27,789 nt of DNA from an uncultured Eubacterium sp. (lineage in GTDB: Bacteria; Bacillota_A; Clostridia; Lachnospirales; Lachnospiraceae), in contig CAOKJJ010000055.1 of assembly GCA_948468465.1 (NCBI GenBank), positions 1 through 27,789 of the forward strand. Reading direction: 5' to 3'. The position numbers were made by a program, and so were the translations under genes. The notes beneath the pieces were generated by a model. The model did not search any database. It was not told where the DNA came from and was given only the letters and a program-made list of their open reading frames with translations. Below, piece after piece: positions 1-6,150 of this stretch (position 1 is its first letter; every line of letters starts with the position of its first letter).

Positions 1-2
1 AA

Positions 3-212
3 TTTACAGGGGAGAATGTTCCGGTATCAGTTGCGGCAAGAGTAATGAAGAAAGACCAGCAGTTTATCCGCCAGGGCATCATTCTTGGGTTTATGAAATT
101 TGGAGTAGCTTTCAAGAAAGACGGCAGTTCCCAGTATGACTATTACATATCGCCGATGAAATTTTGGGAAGAAACTGGCTATGTATATAATGAAACAAGT
201 GAAAGGCATTGA
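3..212 (+). CDS. Partial mobile-element/phage-type small DNA-binding protein (C-terminal part)
   Basis: An open frame runs in from the left edge and stops at TGA 210-212, leaving 69 residues of a protein whose start lies outside the window. The visible part reads like a small helix-turn-helix or excisionase-type protein of mobile elements: a VPVSVAARVMKKDQQFIRQG stretch fits a helix-turn-helix, and it is followed by a GVAFKK segment and a YYISPMKFWEETGY tail. I have seen this general layout in short proteins of Clostridia phages and integrative elements, but cannot assign a named family. It ends just before a hairpin terminator and a toxin-antitoxin module, which supports a mobile-element setting. 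Whether it is an intact gene or a remnant cannot be decided from here. Confidence 0.55.
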   Translation, partial: FTGENVPVSVAARVMKKDQQFIRQGIILGFMKFGVAFKKDGSSQYDYYISPMKFWEETGYVYNETSERH

Positions 213-219
213 AATGCGG

Positions 220-251
220 TACCGCATCCTGAAAAGGGTTGCGGTATTTTT
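220..251 (+). terminator. Rho-independent terminator after the partial gene
   Basis: TACCGCA (220-226) pairs with TGCGGTA (240-246). Two further C-G pairs lie inside a single T-T mismatch, and a run of T starts at 247. The hairpin begins 8 bases after the stop of the partial gene, so it separates that gene from the promoter of the toxin-antitoxin module. Confidence 0.6.
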
Positions 252-320
252 AGTTTGAAGCATGATGGATAGAATGCGGACAGTGGAAGATGTATTTTAT
301 AAAAACAACAGGCAGTAATA

Positions 321-349
321 TTGACAGAGCCAAATGGAAAGCATATAGT
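321..349 (+). promoter_or_regulatory. Sigma-A type promoter of the Panacea toxin-antitoxin operon
   Basis: A perfect -35 box TTGACA (321-326), a 17-base spacer and TATAGT (344-349, five of six consensus bases) lie about 85 bases upstream of the antitoxin start. Their position means the longer reading frame that opens at 321 cannot be the translated form, because its first codons would be the promoter itself. Confidence 0.7.
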
Positions 350-434
350 ATTATTAACGATAGATGCGTTCGCAGGTGTGAAGAAATGTATGTACACGAT
401 CAGAGGGATTGGATGGTACGAAGGAGGGAAAGGC

Positions 435-869
435 ATGGCAACGGTTTTTGATGTGACAAAATATATTTTGTATAAATGTGGTGAAATGAGCACATGGAAA
501 CTGCAAAAGCTGTGTTATTATTCGCAGGCATGGCATCTGGCCTGGACAGGCAGCCCGATTTTTGAGGAAGACTTTGAAGCCTGGGCAAACGGTCCTGTAT
601 GCCCGGAACTGTTTCATGCACATCAGGGCAAGTTTCTGGTTTCGATAGATGATTTTTGTAAGGGAAACGTGGATGATCTGTCAGATGACGAAAAGGAATC
701 CATAGATATAGTTCTGAATGGCTATGGGCAAATGGAACCATACAGTCTGCGGGAGCAAACTCATGCAGAAGATCCTTGGAAGAATGCAAGGGGAGATCTG
801 CCTGAATGGGAGAAGAGCAGAACAGTTATTACAAAAAACAGCATGGGTGAATATTACGGGAGTTTGTAA
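435..869 (+). CDS. Panacea-domain (DUF4065) antitoxin
   Basis: The 144-residue protein carries the hallmark of the DUF4065/SocA/GepA group: LQKLCYYSQAWHLAWTG near residues 23-39, then FEAWANGPVCPELF near 46-59. This domain is now called Panacea, and is known as an antitoxin domain that pairs with many unrelated toxins. The start at 435 is chosen because GGAGGGA lies just upstream and because the in-frame sequence before it is occupied by the promoter. The next gene begins two bases after the stop, so the two are surely translated from one message. By family logic this protein neutralises the product of that gene and may also repress the shared promoter; the pairing is inferred from position. 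Confidence 0.85.
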   Translation: MATVFDVTKYILYKCGEMSTWKLQKLCYYSQAWHLAWTGSPIFEEDFEAWANGPVCPELFHAHQGKFLVSIDDFCKGNVDDLSDDEKESIDIVLNGYGQMEPYSLREQTHAEDPWKNARGDLPEWEKSRTVITKNSMGEYYGSL

Positions 870-871
870 CC

Positions 872-1330
872 ATGGCAAAACAATTAAAAAAGGGCAGAGC
901 AAAAAAGGATAAAAATTATGTAAAAGAGTCAAAACCTGTAATCTCTACGGATGGTGAGAAGATTATTTGGATGTTTGATAAGATAGACCGTTCTGGAAAT
1001 TATGCCTTCGATGTAAACAGGGTGGATTTTGATCACAAAGAGGTCTTGGGGAAAATGGTAGATTACAGCAGTATGACATGGGGAGAAGTGAAACGTCAGA
1101 CACATGATGACGGAAAATCGAAGAACCATTTCCTTGCGCCTGGCAGTTTATCAAAAGAAGCTGTTGAGCGGCTGAAGGCTAAAGACCTGGAAGAATTTTC
1201 TGATTATATTTTTTCTTTTGCCCTGCAAAATAAGATTCGGATCGTTGGTATTCGTAACGGAGAAAAATTTCACGTTTTATGGTATGATCCAGACCATGAA
1301 ATATGCCCATCAAAAAAGAGACATACATAG
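872..1330 (+). CDS. Probable toxin partner of the Panacea antitoxin (family not recognised)
   Basis: This 152-residue protein starts two bases after the Panacea gene stop, the usual antitoxin-then-toxin arrangement. It opens with a lysine-rich tail (MAKQLKKGRAKK). The middle has MTWGEVKRQTHDDGKSKNHF near residues 69-88. The end has IRIVGIRNGEKFHVLWYDP followed by a Cys-Pro-Ser-Lys-Lys-Arg-His-Thr terminus. The closing beta-strand-like stretch, with basic residues and His next to Trp/Tyr, vaguely recalls RelE/HigB-type nucleases, but that is only an impression. I do not recognise the family and no catalytic site can be assigned. The toxin role is inferred from its tight coupling to a Panacea antitoxin. 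Alternatives are an accessory protein of the same mobile element or a chaperone-like partner. Confidence 0.6.
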   Translation: MAKQLKKGRAKKDKNYVKESKPVISTDGEKIIWMFDKIDRSGNYAFDVNRVDFDHKEVLGKMVDYSSMTWGEVKRQTHDDGKSKNHFLAPGSLSKEAVERLKAKDLEEFSDYIFSFALQNKIRIVGIRNGEKFHVLWYDPDHEICPSKKRHT

Positions 1331-1422
1331 CTAAATATGCTGTGAGTAGCGTTTGCTGGAACTATGTTGTTGTAGATATGACATTTGGCTCGGACAGGGG
1401 ATTAGATAAGAGAGGTGCAGAT

Positions 1423-1665
1423 ATGGCGCAGATTAATATGGTAGAGGAAAAAACAGAAATGTCAAAACTGATCAATCTGCTTGAAACAAAGCAGGAGGAG
1501 GTCATTTATTTTGCCAGGAATGGTATGGCCGTTGCACAGTTGACGTTAATTCCTAAAAAAATAACAGGAAAGCGTATAGGTGTAGCAGAAGGAAAATTTA
1601 AAGTTCCGGATGAATTTGATTCATGGGACAAGGAGGTCGGAGAAATGTTTGGAGGAGAAATATGA
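1423..1665 (+). CDS. Phd/YefM-type antitoxin
   Basis: An 80-residue protein begins MAQINMVEEKTEMSKLINLL and continues EVIYFARNGMAVAQLTLIP, which fits the Phd/YefM fold: a short DNA-binding N-terminal part in which an alpha-helix is followed by a strand carrying an Arg/Asn-Gly pair. The acidic tail (DEFDSWDKEVGEMF) would be the segment that wraps the toxin. The start at 1423 is preferred over the longer frame because AGAGGTG sits at good spacing and because the conserved domain begins there. Its stop overlaps the start of the PIN-domain toxin gene (ATGA at 1662-1665), so translation is coupled. It most likely neutralises that toxin and represses the pair. Confidence 0.8.
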   Translation: MAQINMVEEKTEMSKLINLLETKQEEVIYFARNGMAVAQLTLIPKKITGKRIGVAEGKFKVPDEFDSWDKEVGEMFGGEI

Positions 1666-2066
1666 GGATTCTATTGGATACACATATTCTTCTCTGGACA
1701 CTGTCTAATGACAGGCGGCTGCCGGAAAAAGCAAGAAAACTCATTGAGAATGAAGAAAATGAAATTTATTATAGCATCATTTCATTATGGGAAGTAGAAA
1801 TAAAGCGTTTGATACATCCAGATGCGATGCCTGTTTCAGCGAAAGAGCTTTCAGAATATTGCGGGCAGGCAGAATTTCGCAAAATATCAATAAAAGAAGA
1901 ACATATTTTTGCAATGGAAGGCCTGAAACGCAGTGAGGGGACGCCACCGCACAAAGACCAGTTTGACAGAATGCTGATCTGTCAGGCTATAACAGAAAAT
2001 ATGATTTTTATTACGCACGACTCTCTTATTCCGGGATATGATGAAAAATGTATTTTAGCTGTATAA
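1662..2066 (+). CDS. vapC: PIN-domain toxin of the VapC family
   Basis: The protein (134 residues) opens with MRILLDTHILLW, the signature first strand of PIN domains. The expected acidic metal-site residues are present: Asp6, Glu44 in SLWEVEIK, Asp99/Asp102 in HKDQFDRMLICQA, and Asp120 in FITHDSLI. PIN toxins of this kind are Mg/Mn-dependent RNases, usually cutting tRNA or rRNA; the target cannot be read from sequence. The start at 1662 has GGAGGAGAA just upstream and overlaps the antitoxin stop. The length is normal for the family and no active-site residue is missing, so it appears intact. No terminator is obvious after it. Confidence 0.88.
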   Translation: MRILLDTHILLWTLSNDRRLPEKARKLIENEENEIYYSIISLWEVEIKRLIHPDAMPVSAKELSEYCGQAEFRKISIKEEHIFAMEGLKRSEGTPPHKDQFDRMLICQAITENMIFITHDSLIPGYDEKCILAV

Positions 2067-2093
2067 TCATAGATTGATCATGGCAAAACCGTT

Positions 2094-2300
2094 GGAAATA
2101 CCTGAGTGTCTGATACATAAAATTGTGGTGAAAAGCGCTCGCAAACTAGAAAATTTCCTGAGTAGGCAACACACAGGCAACAAAACGACCGGAAAGCCTT
2201 GAAAATGCGGTAGTTACCGTCTCCTCCACGGAAGCAGCAGCGAAAGCTGGGAAGTTTTATGAAATAGCGTATTTGTAAGGAGTTGCGCTGACATGAATGT
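2094..2300 (+). other. Structured non-coding stretch, possible truncated retroelement or intron leader
   Basis: No long frame fits this gap. It contains several compact hairpins: GGTA-gt-TACC near 2210-2219, CCGT-ctcctcc-ACGG near 2217-2231, and a CAGC-GAAA-GCTG tetraloop stem near 2238-2250. Near the end a good ribosome site (AAGGAG, 2277-2282) precedes ATG 2293, which reads only eight codons before a stop. Dense stem-loops with a GNRA loop, a ribosome site and an immediately broken frame would fit the 5' leader of a truncated group II intron or similar element. I could not confirm conserved intron ends, so this is a suggestion. Confidence 0.25.
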
Positions 2301-2762
2301 TCAGGGGGATTCCCGATGAATATACATTCTTGACATTTCAGGCTCCTCTGTACCCTGTACCATACAAAGAAATTCCCATCCGTAACGTTCATAAAAGGAT
2401 ACATGGTCTGTGACGAGGTATAAAGTATCAAGGCCTTTTTCTTTCATGTCAGCGCATACATAATTCAACAAAGCGCCAGCGATGCCATTGCAGCGTTTCT
2501 GTTCTTCCACGTATACGGCGCAAACATTTGGAGTAAGCTCTGTTCTGTCGTGAAAGTCATTTTCGATTACGCCAAGGCCGCCAATAATTTTATGATCTTC
2601 GATTGCCATATACCATTGCGGAACAGCATTTTTTTGATGCAGGCAGTCATCCATGCTTTTGGTATAGGCGTTTAAAGGAAGGCGCCATTTTTCATGAAAC
2701 CATTGTGCAGCCATTGTTTTCATTTCTGGTTGATCTGTCAGTCTTATTATTTCATAGTCCAT
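2301..2762 (-). CDS. GNAT-family N-acetyltransferase
   Basis: The 153-residue protein shows GNAT order: an N-terminal helix (MKTMAAQWFHEKW), a beta4 strand with the VCAVYVEEQKR approach, the acetyl-CoA pyrophosphate loop RCNGIAGALL, and the closing LDTLYLVTDHVSFYERYGWEFL typical of the beta5-alpha4-beta6 end. Such enzymes move an acetyl group from acetyl-CoA to an amine; the substrate is not predictable. The start MDYEIIRL at 2762 is chosen because GGGGGA lies ten bases upstream and a candidate promoter would begin transcription near 2799, leaving no ribosome site for the alternative ATG at 2792. It is transcribed divergently from the next gene and faces the toxin-antitoxin strip. Confidence 0.82.
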   Translation of the reverse strand: MDYEIIRLTDQPEMKTMAAQWFHEKWRLPLNAYTKSMDDCLHQKNAVPQWYMAIEDHKIIGGLGVIENDFHDRTELTPNVCAVYVEEQKRCNGIAGALLNYVCADMKEKGLDTLYLVTDHVSFYERYGWEFLCMVQGTEEPEMSRMYIHRESP

Positions 2763-2805
2763 TTTATTTGCATCCCCCAATACTGTCTTCATTTCATTTT
2801 CATTG

Positions 2806-2840
2806 ATTATATCAGAAATACAGATGTTTGGAAAGTATGT
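2806..2840 (-). promoter_or_regulatory. Extended -10 promoter for the acetyltransferase gene
   Basis: On the minus strand, TGaTATAAT (an extended -10 element, TATAAT at 2811-2806) lies 17 bases from a weak -35, TTTCCA. Transcription would begin near 2799, just before the gene. Confidence 0.45.
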
Positions 2841-2880
2841 AAAATAAATTACGGTATGAACAGCAGCCTATTTGTTACTT

Positions 2881-2921
2881 TTCACGGGTCAGGAACGTGC
2901 ACTGGCTGCGCGTTCCGTGAG
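2881..2921. other. Hairpin between divergent promoters
   Basis: GGAACG (2892-2897) pairs with CGTTCC (2911-2916), and TTCAC (2881-2885) can close the outside with GTGAG (2917-2921). No T-run follows. It lies between the two divergent promoters and might be an operator or a remnant; the function is unknown. Confidence 0.3.
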
Positions 2922-2949
2922 AACATGATTCAATGCCTGTTTTCGTGGG

Positions 2950-2978
2950 TTTTCATACTGCCTTTTCTATGTTATAAT
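2950..2978 (+). promoter_or_regulatory. Extended -10 promoter for the 660-residue protein gene
   Basis: TGtTATAAT (TATAAT at 2973-2978) forms an extended -10 box. A weak -35, TTTTCA (2950-2955), stands at 17-base spacing. The gene starts about 50 bases downstream. Confidence 0.5.
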
Positions 2979-3028
2979 AAAAATGGTTTTTAAATGGGCT
3001 CGTAAGAAGATAAAGAGAGGTGCTTTGG

Positions 3029-5011
3029 ATGCTTATTTTGAATGCGGATCAAAAGCAAAAACAGTTATTTCAAGATCTGATACGTGATATAGATTCGCAG
3101 GTTGTATGGAATGGACGATTTATCTTTATGAAAGATTGTCTGATTTTAGAGGGTGTTGTACGTTCTGTCGTTTTTCACTTTGATATGCAAAAGGCGCAGG
3201 TAGAGATGACAGATTTTTTGACGGATGATGATAAGGAGCTGGAGGTAGCTGATTATCCGGGAATGGAAGATTTTATTGCGATGGCAGTCTATGTATTTGC
3301 AAAACGAGGGTTCCTTACACAGATAGATGTGCGGCAGAGTATAGCGGAGCTGGAACAGGTTTTTGGAGAAATATTGGGAACGTATGACCTGAATGTCATA
3401 TTTACGGATGATCGGATTGAGTTTTATCAATCGGGTAAACGTATGACCTATGAAGATGCTGCGAAGGCTGCTATTGCGCGTTCTGTCAAAGGCAGTCCTC
3501 AAACAGCGGCAAAAGAACATGTTTGCAGGCTTGCGATTGTCAAACGGGGAAGTGCGAAAGAGGCAGACGCAGCAAGCATGTTGGAGAGTCAGGCAAAAGT
3601 ATCCGATGCGGCGCAAAACGGACCGGAAGAGATACAGGACAGGCAGGCAGCGGAACAGAGAATCGAAAAATATCAGGCCAGAATCGGTGTGTTTAAACGT
3701 TTATCGGATCTGCAGAGAAAAACGCTTATCAGGGACATTCGTTATGATAAGCTGCTGAATGATCAGGATAGGGAAACCTTGCATTTACGGATACAAGAAG
3801 CTGAGTATCAGTCAAAAATGGAGCAGATAGAAGAAGAACTTAAGGCTCCTGCAAACAGGACTTATGCGTATGTGCAAAAGCTGATCAAAAAAGCACAGAA
3901 GGACGATTTGTTTGAGAAGACGAAACAGGCTGTTTTAGAAAGGCTGAATGAGATTTGCATAGAATATGGCCGGCAGGAAGTGCGAAAGATTATGGAGCAG
4001 ACACCGCCGCATGTGGAACGGGCTGAATACAAAGCGCTTATGGAAAAGCTGGCGCCTTACGAAGCGCTTGATCTGACTGAATATAAGCAGACGCTTAGGA
4101 ACATGCAGGAAACGCTGGAAATCAAAGAAATCAGCAATATGCTTATGCAGTCAAGGAAAAAGAGCCGAGAGGATTATGTAGCACTTCTTCGGCGGATCGA
4201 AGAACAGAATTTTGCCAGAGAAAGTGCGGCTCCTTATATAGAACGGATTTTGGACCGGATTGAGGAATTTGATAAAACAAGATTAAATAAATTATTGTCA
4301 AGTGTTAATTCCATGGATTTTGAAACAGCAGCGTCATTATATGAGATGATAGCGCAGGAAAGCTTTTTGCCGAAACTGAGAGCGGGGGCGCTTGCTGTAG
4401 TTTCAAGACGGCTGCAGGAGATTAGTCTGCGTGAGTGCGGGAATTTTGTAAAGATATTGAAAAACAGCATGGATCCTGTTCTCCGCGACCATCCAAGACA
4501 TTATTTTTATCCTGCGGAACAAATTCTGCAAAAATCAGCGAATCTGGAACATAAAAAAAGGATGGATCATGCTTTGGCATCTTTTGTTGAGAAAAAGGGT
4601 CTGTTTGAATATCCAATTTTTATGGCCGATACGTCTAAGGAAGGGGATGGCGCAGATGGGCTGCTGCTGACGATGGAGCATATTTTTTATAGTACGCGTT
4701 TAAGCGGTTATCGCATAAAAATAACTTCGGTCAGGTCGATCTATGTATATACAGGATTGTTAAATCATAAATCATTAATTGTAGAACAGACGGATGGAAC
4801 CAGGCATAAAGTACCGTATGTAGTAGATGCGGATACCCTGAACAATTGGGCGGAAGTGCTGAACCAGTTTATCCGCAGACTGCAGGAGTATCCGGTATGT
4901 GAAACATTATCATATGACGCGTTAGAAGGGCAGAGAAGGACCAGCTGCAAGCGTTGCGGATGTATTTTTGAAGAGGGCGGCAAATGCCCGGAATGCGGTT
5001 TCGGTGTTTAG
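3029..5011 (+). CDS. Large protein of unknown function with helical middle, possible PH-like domain and C-terminal zinc ribbon
   Basis: I do not recognise the family. The 660-residue protein starts at ATG 3029, placed by AGAGAGGTG at good spacing; a GTG nine bases upstream in frame has no separate site. Residues 1-160 are a mixed alpha/beta region. Residues about 210-480 are highly charged and helical with long Glu/Lys/Arg/Gln stretches, likely coiled coil or helical repeats. Residues about 540-630 (LLLTMEHIFYSTRLSGYRIKI, then strands and a final amphipathic helix) look like a pleckstrin-homology-like beta-barrel. The end has two Cys-x2-Cys pairs (CKRC and CPEC), a zinc ribbon. There is no signal peptide or membrane segment, so it is probably cytoplasmic and perhaps a scaffold. 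It is transcribed alone, between its own promoter and a strong terminator. Confidence 0.75.
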   Translation: MLILNADQKQKQLFQDLIRDIDSQVVWNGRFIFMKDCLILEGVVRSVVFHFDMQKAQVEMTDFLTDDDKELEVADYPGMEDFIAMAVYVFAKRGFLTQIDVRQSIAELEQVFGEILGTYDLNVIFTDDRIEFYQSGKRMTYEDAAKAAIARSVKGSPQTAAKEHVCRLAIVKRGSAKEADAASMLESQAKVSDAAQNGPEEIQDRQAAEQRIEKYQARIGVFKRLSDLQRKTLIRDIRYDKLLNDQDRETLHLRIQEAEYQSKMEQIEEELKAPANRTYAYVQKLIKKAQKDDLFEKTKQAVLERLNEICIEYGRQEVRKIMEQTPPHVERAEYKALMEKLAPYEALDLTEYKQTLRNMQETLEIKEISNMLMQSRKKSREDYVALLRRIEEQNFARESAAPYIERILDRIEEFDKTRLNKLLSSVNSMDFETAASLYEMIAQESFLPKLRAGALAVVSRRLQEISLRECGNFVKILKNSMDPVLRDHPRHYFYPAEQILQKSANLEHKKRMDHALASFVEKKGLFEYPIFMADTSKEGDGADGLLLTMEHIFYSTRLSGYRIKITSVRSIYVYTGLLNHKSLIVEQTDGTRHKVPYVVDADTLNNWAEVLNQFIRRLQEYPVCETLSYDALEGQRRTSCKRCGCIFEEGGKCPECGFGV

Positions 5012-5030
5012 GAACTGTGAAGATTGCCAA

Positions 5031-5070
5031 AAACAGCTTATTTTCAGAGATGGAAATAAGCTGTTTTTTT
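5031..5070 (+). terminator. Strong rho-independent terminator
   Basis: A perfect 13-bp stem (AAACAGCTTATTT, 5031-5043, with AAATAAGCTGTTT, 5054-5066) with a ten-base loop ends in a run of T to 5070. It isolates the upstream gene from spo0A. Confidence 0.88.
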
Positions 5071-5184
5071 GTGCAGAAAAATGTAAGAAAAAAATGAAAC
5101 TATATACATAGGAAGATAAAATGGGCCATAATAAAATCGTAAAATTTTGTAAATTTTGTGAAAATAACAGCGTTAATGACAAAA

Positions 5185-5191
5185 TTCGACA
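5185..5191 (-). promoter_or_regulatory. 0A box upstream of spo0A
   Basis: TTCGACA at 5185-5191 is the exact reverse complement of the Spo0A recognition heptamer TGTCGAA, 109 bases before the spo0A start. Autoregulation of spo0A through 0A boxes is known in Bacillus and Clostridia. No convincing sigma-H or sigma-A boxes were found beside it. Confidence 0.6.
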
Positions 5192-5299
5192 AGTTTCTTT
5201 GAAACTGTTTCTTTATGATAAGGAGACAGAAGAATCCTGTTTTTTTCTAAAATTCTGTAATTTTCACAAAGTTACTGACGATATTAGGAGGTTAAACCA

Positions 5300-6097
5300 A
5301 TGGCTCAATTAAACGTAGCAATCGCAGATGATAACGAAAAAATGGTACAGCTTTTAGGAGAAATTGTTAAAAGCGATAAAGAGCTGAACGTCGTAGGCAC
5401 AGCAAAAGACGGCGTTGAGGCTTGTGAGATGATTCGGACAAAGGAGCCCGATATTGTGCTGTTAGATATTGTAATGCCAAAGCTGGACGGACTTGGTGTG
5501 CTGACAAAGATCAACAATGACCGCTCACTCAGGAAACATCCGGCGTTTATTGTTATCAGTGCGATCGGGCAGGAGAAGATTACAGAAGATGCATTTAGCC
5601 TTGGCGCGGATTATTATATTATGAAACCATTCGACAATGAAATGGTAATTAATCAGATTAAACTGATTCATGACCGCAGCACGAAACGGATGAATGAACC
5701 AAGAAAAGCCAATGCTTATGAAAAATATCAGGAGCCGGCAGAAAGGGACCTGGAAGCGGATGTTACAAATATTATTCATGAGATTGGGGTGCCAGCACAT
5801 ATTAAGGGATATCAATACCTAAGAGAAGCGATTATGATGTCGGTGAATGATATTGAAATGCTTAATTCTATTACAAAGATTTTATATCCAACGATTGCGA
5901 AACAGTATCAGACGACACCAAGCAGGGTGGAACGGGCGATACGGCATGCGATTGAAGTGGCATGGTCAAGAGGCAAAATGGATACAATAGATGAATTATT
6001 TGGCTATACGATCAATAATGGAAAAGGAAAACCGACAAATTCTGAATTTATTGCGCTCATTGCAGATAAAATTAGGTTGGAATACCGCTCGAAATAG
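5300..6097 (+). CDS. spo0A: Sporulation master response regulator Spo0A
   Basis: The 265-residue protein is a full-length Spo0A. The receiver domain (about 1-120) has the acidic pair Asp10/Asp11, the phosphoacceptor Asp56 in LLDIVMP, Ser87 and Lys109, all as required for phosphotransfer. The C-terminal effector domain (about 150-265) carries the near-invariant recognition helix [15 protein letters not shown]. Phosphorylated Spo0A binds 0A boxes and starts sporulation, and in Clostridia also affects solvent or granulose formation. AGGAGGT at 5286-5292 sets the start. Upstream is a terminator and an unrelated gene rather than the usual spoIVB neighbour. Downstream, glgA follows after 53 bases. 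A 0A box upstream suggests autoregulation. Confidence 0.97.
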   Translation: MAQLNVAIADDNEKMVQLLGEIVKSDKELNVVGTAKDGVEACEMIRTKEPDIVLLDIVMPKLDGLGVLTKINNDRSLRKHPAFIVISAIGQEKITEDAFSLGADYYIMKPFDNEMVINQIKLIHDRSTKRMNEPRKANAYEKYQEPAERDLEADVTNIIHEIGVPAHIKGYQYLREAIMMSVNDIEMLNSITKILYPTIAKQYQTTPSRVERAIRHAIEVAWSRGKMDTIDELFGYTINNGKGKPTNSEFIALIADKIRLEYRSK

Positions 6098-6098
6098 A

Positions 6099-6133
6099 GT
6101 ATAATGTCTGTAAAGGAAATGATGACATTATAC
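6099..6133 (+). other. Inverted repeat between spo0A and glgA
   Basis: GTATAATGTC (6099-6108) and GACATTATAC (6124-6133) form a perfect 10-bp inverted repeat with a 15-base loop. It begins one base after the spo0A stop and is not followed by a T-run. It could be an operator for glgA, an RNA processing or stability hairpin, or a weak attenuator. Its second arm ends just before the glgA ribosome site. Confidence 0.55.
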
Positions 6134-6150
6134 CTTTCGGAGGAATTTTC

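Noticed and set aside
321..434. Upstream extension of the Panacea frame by 38 codons
   Set aside because: The extension covers a near-perfect promoter, and the domain and ribosome site both point to ATG 435.
1303..1422. Upstream extension of the Phd/YefM frame
   Set aside because: It overlaps the end of the preceding gene, has no ribosome site and is unlike the antitoxin family.
2078..2431. Minus-strand 117-codon frame
   Set aside because: It overlaps the acetyltransferase in another frame, has no ribosome site and resembles no protein family.
5071..5299. Sigma-H promoter of spo0A
   Set aside because: AGGA and GAAT elements occur but not at the required spacing, so no promoter was called.
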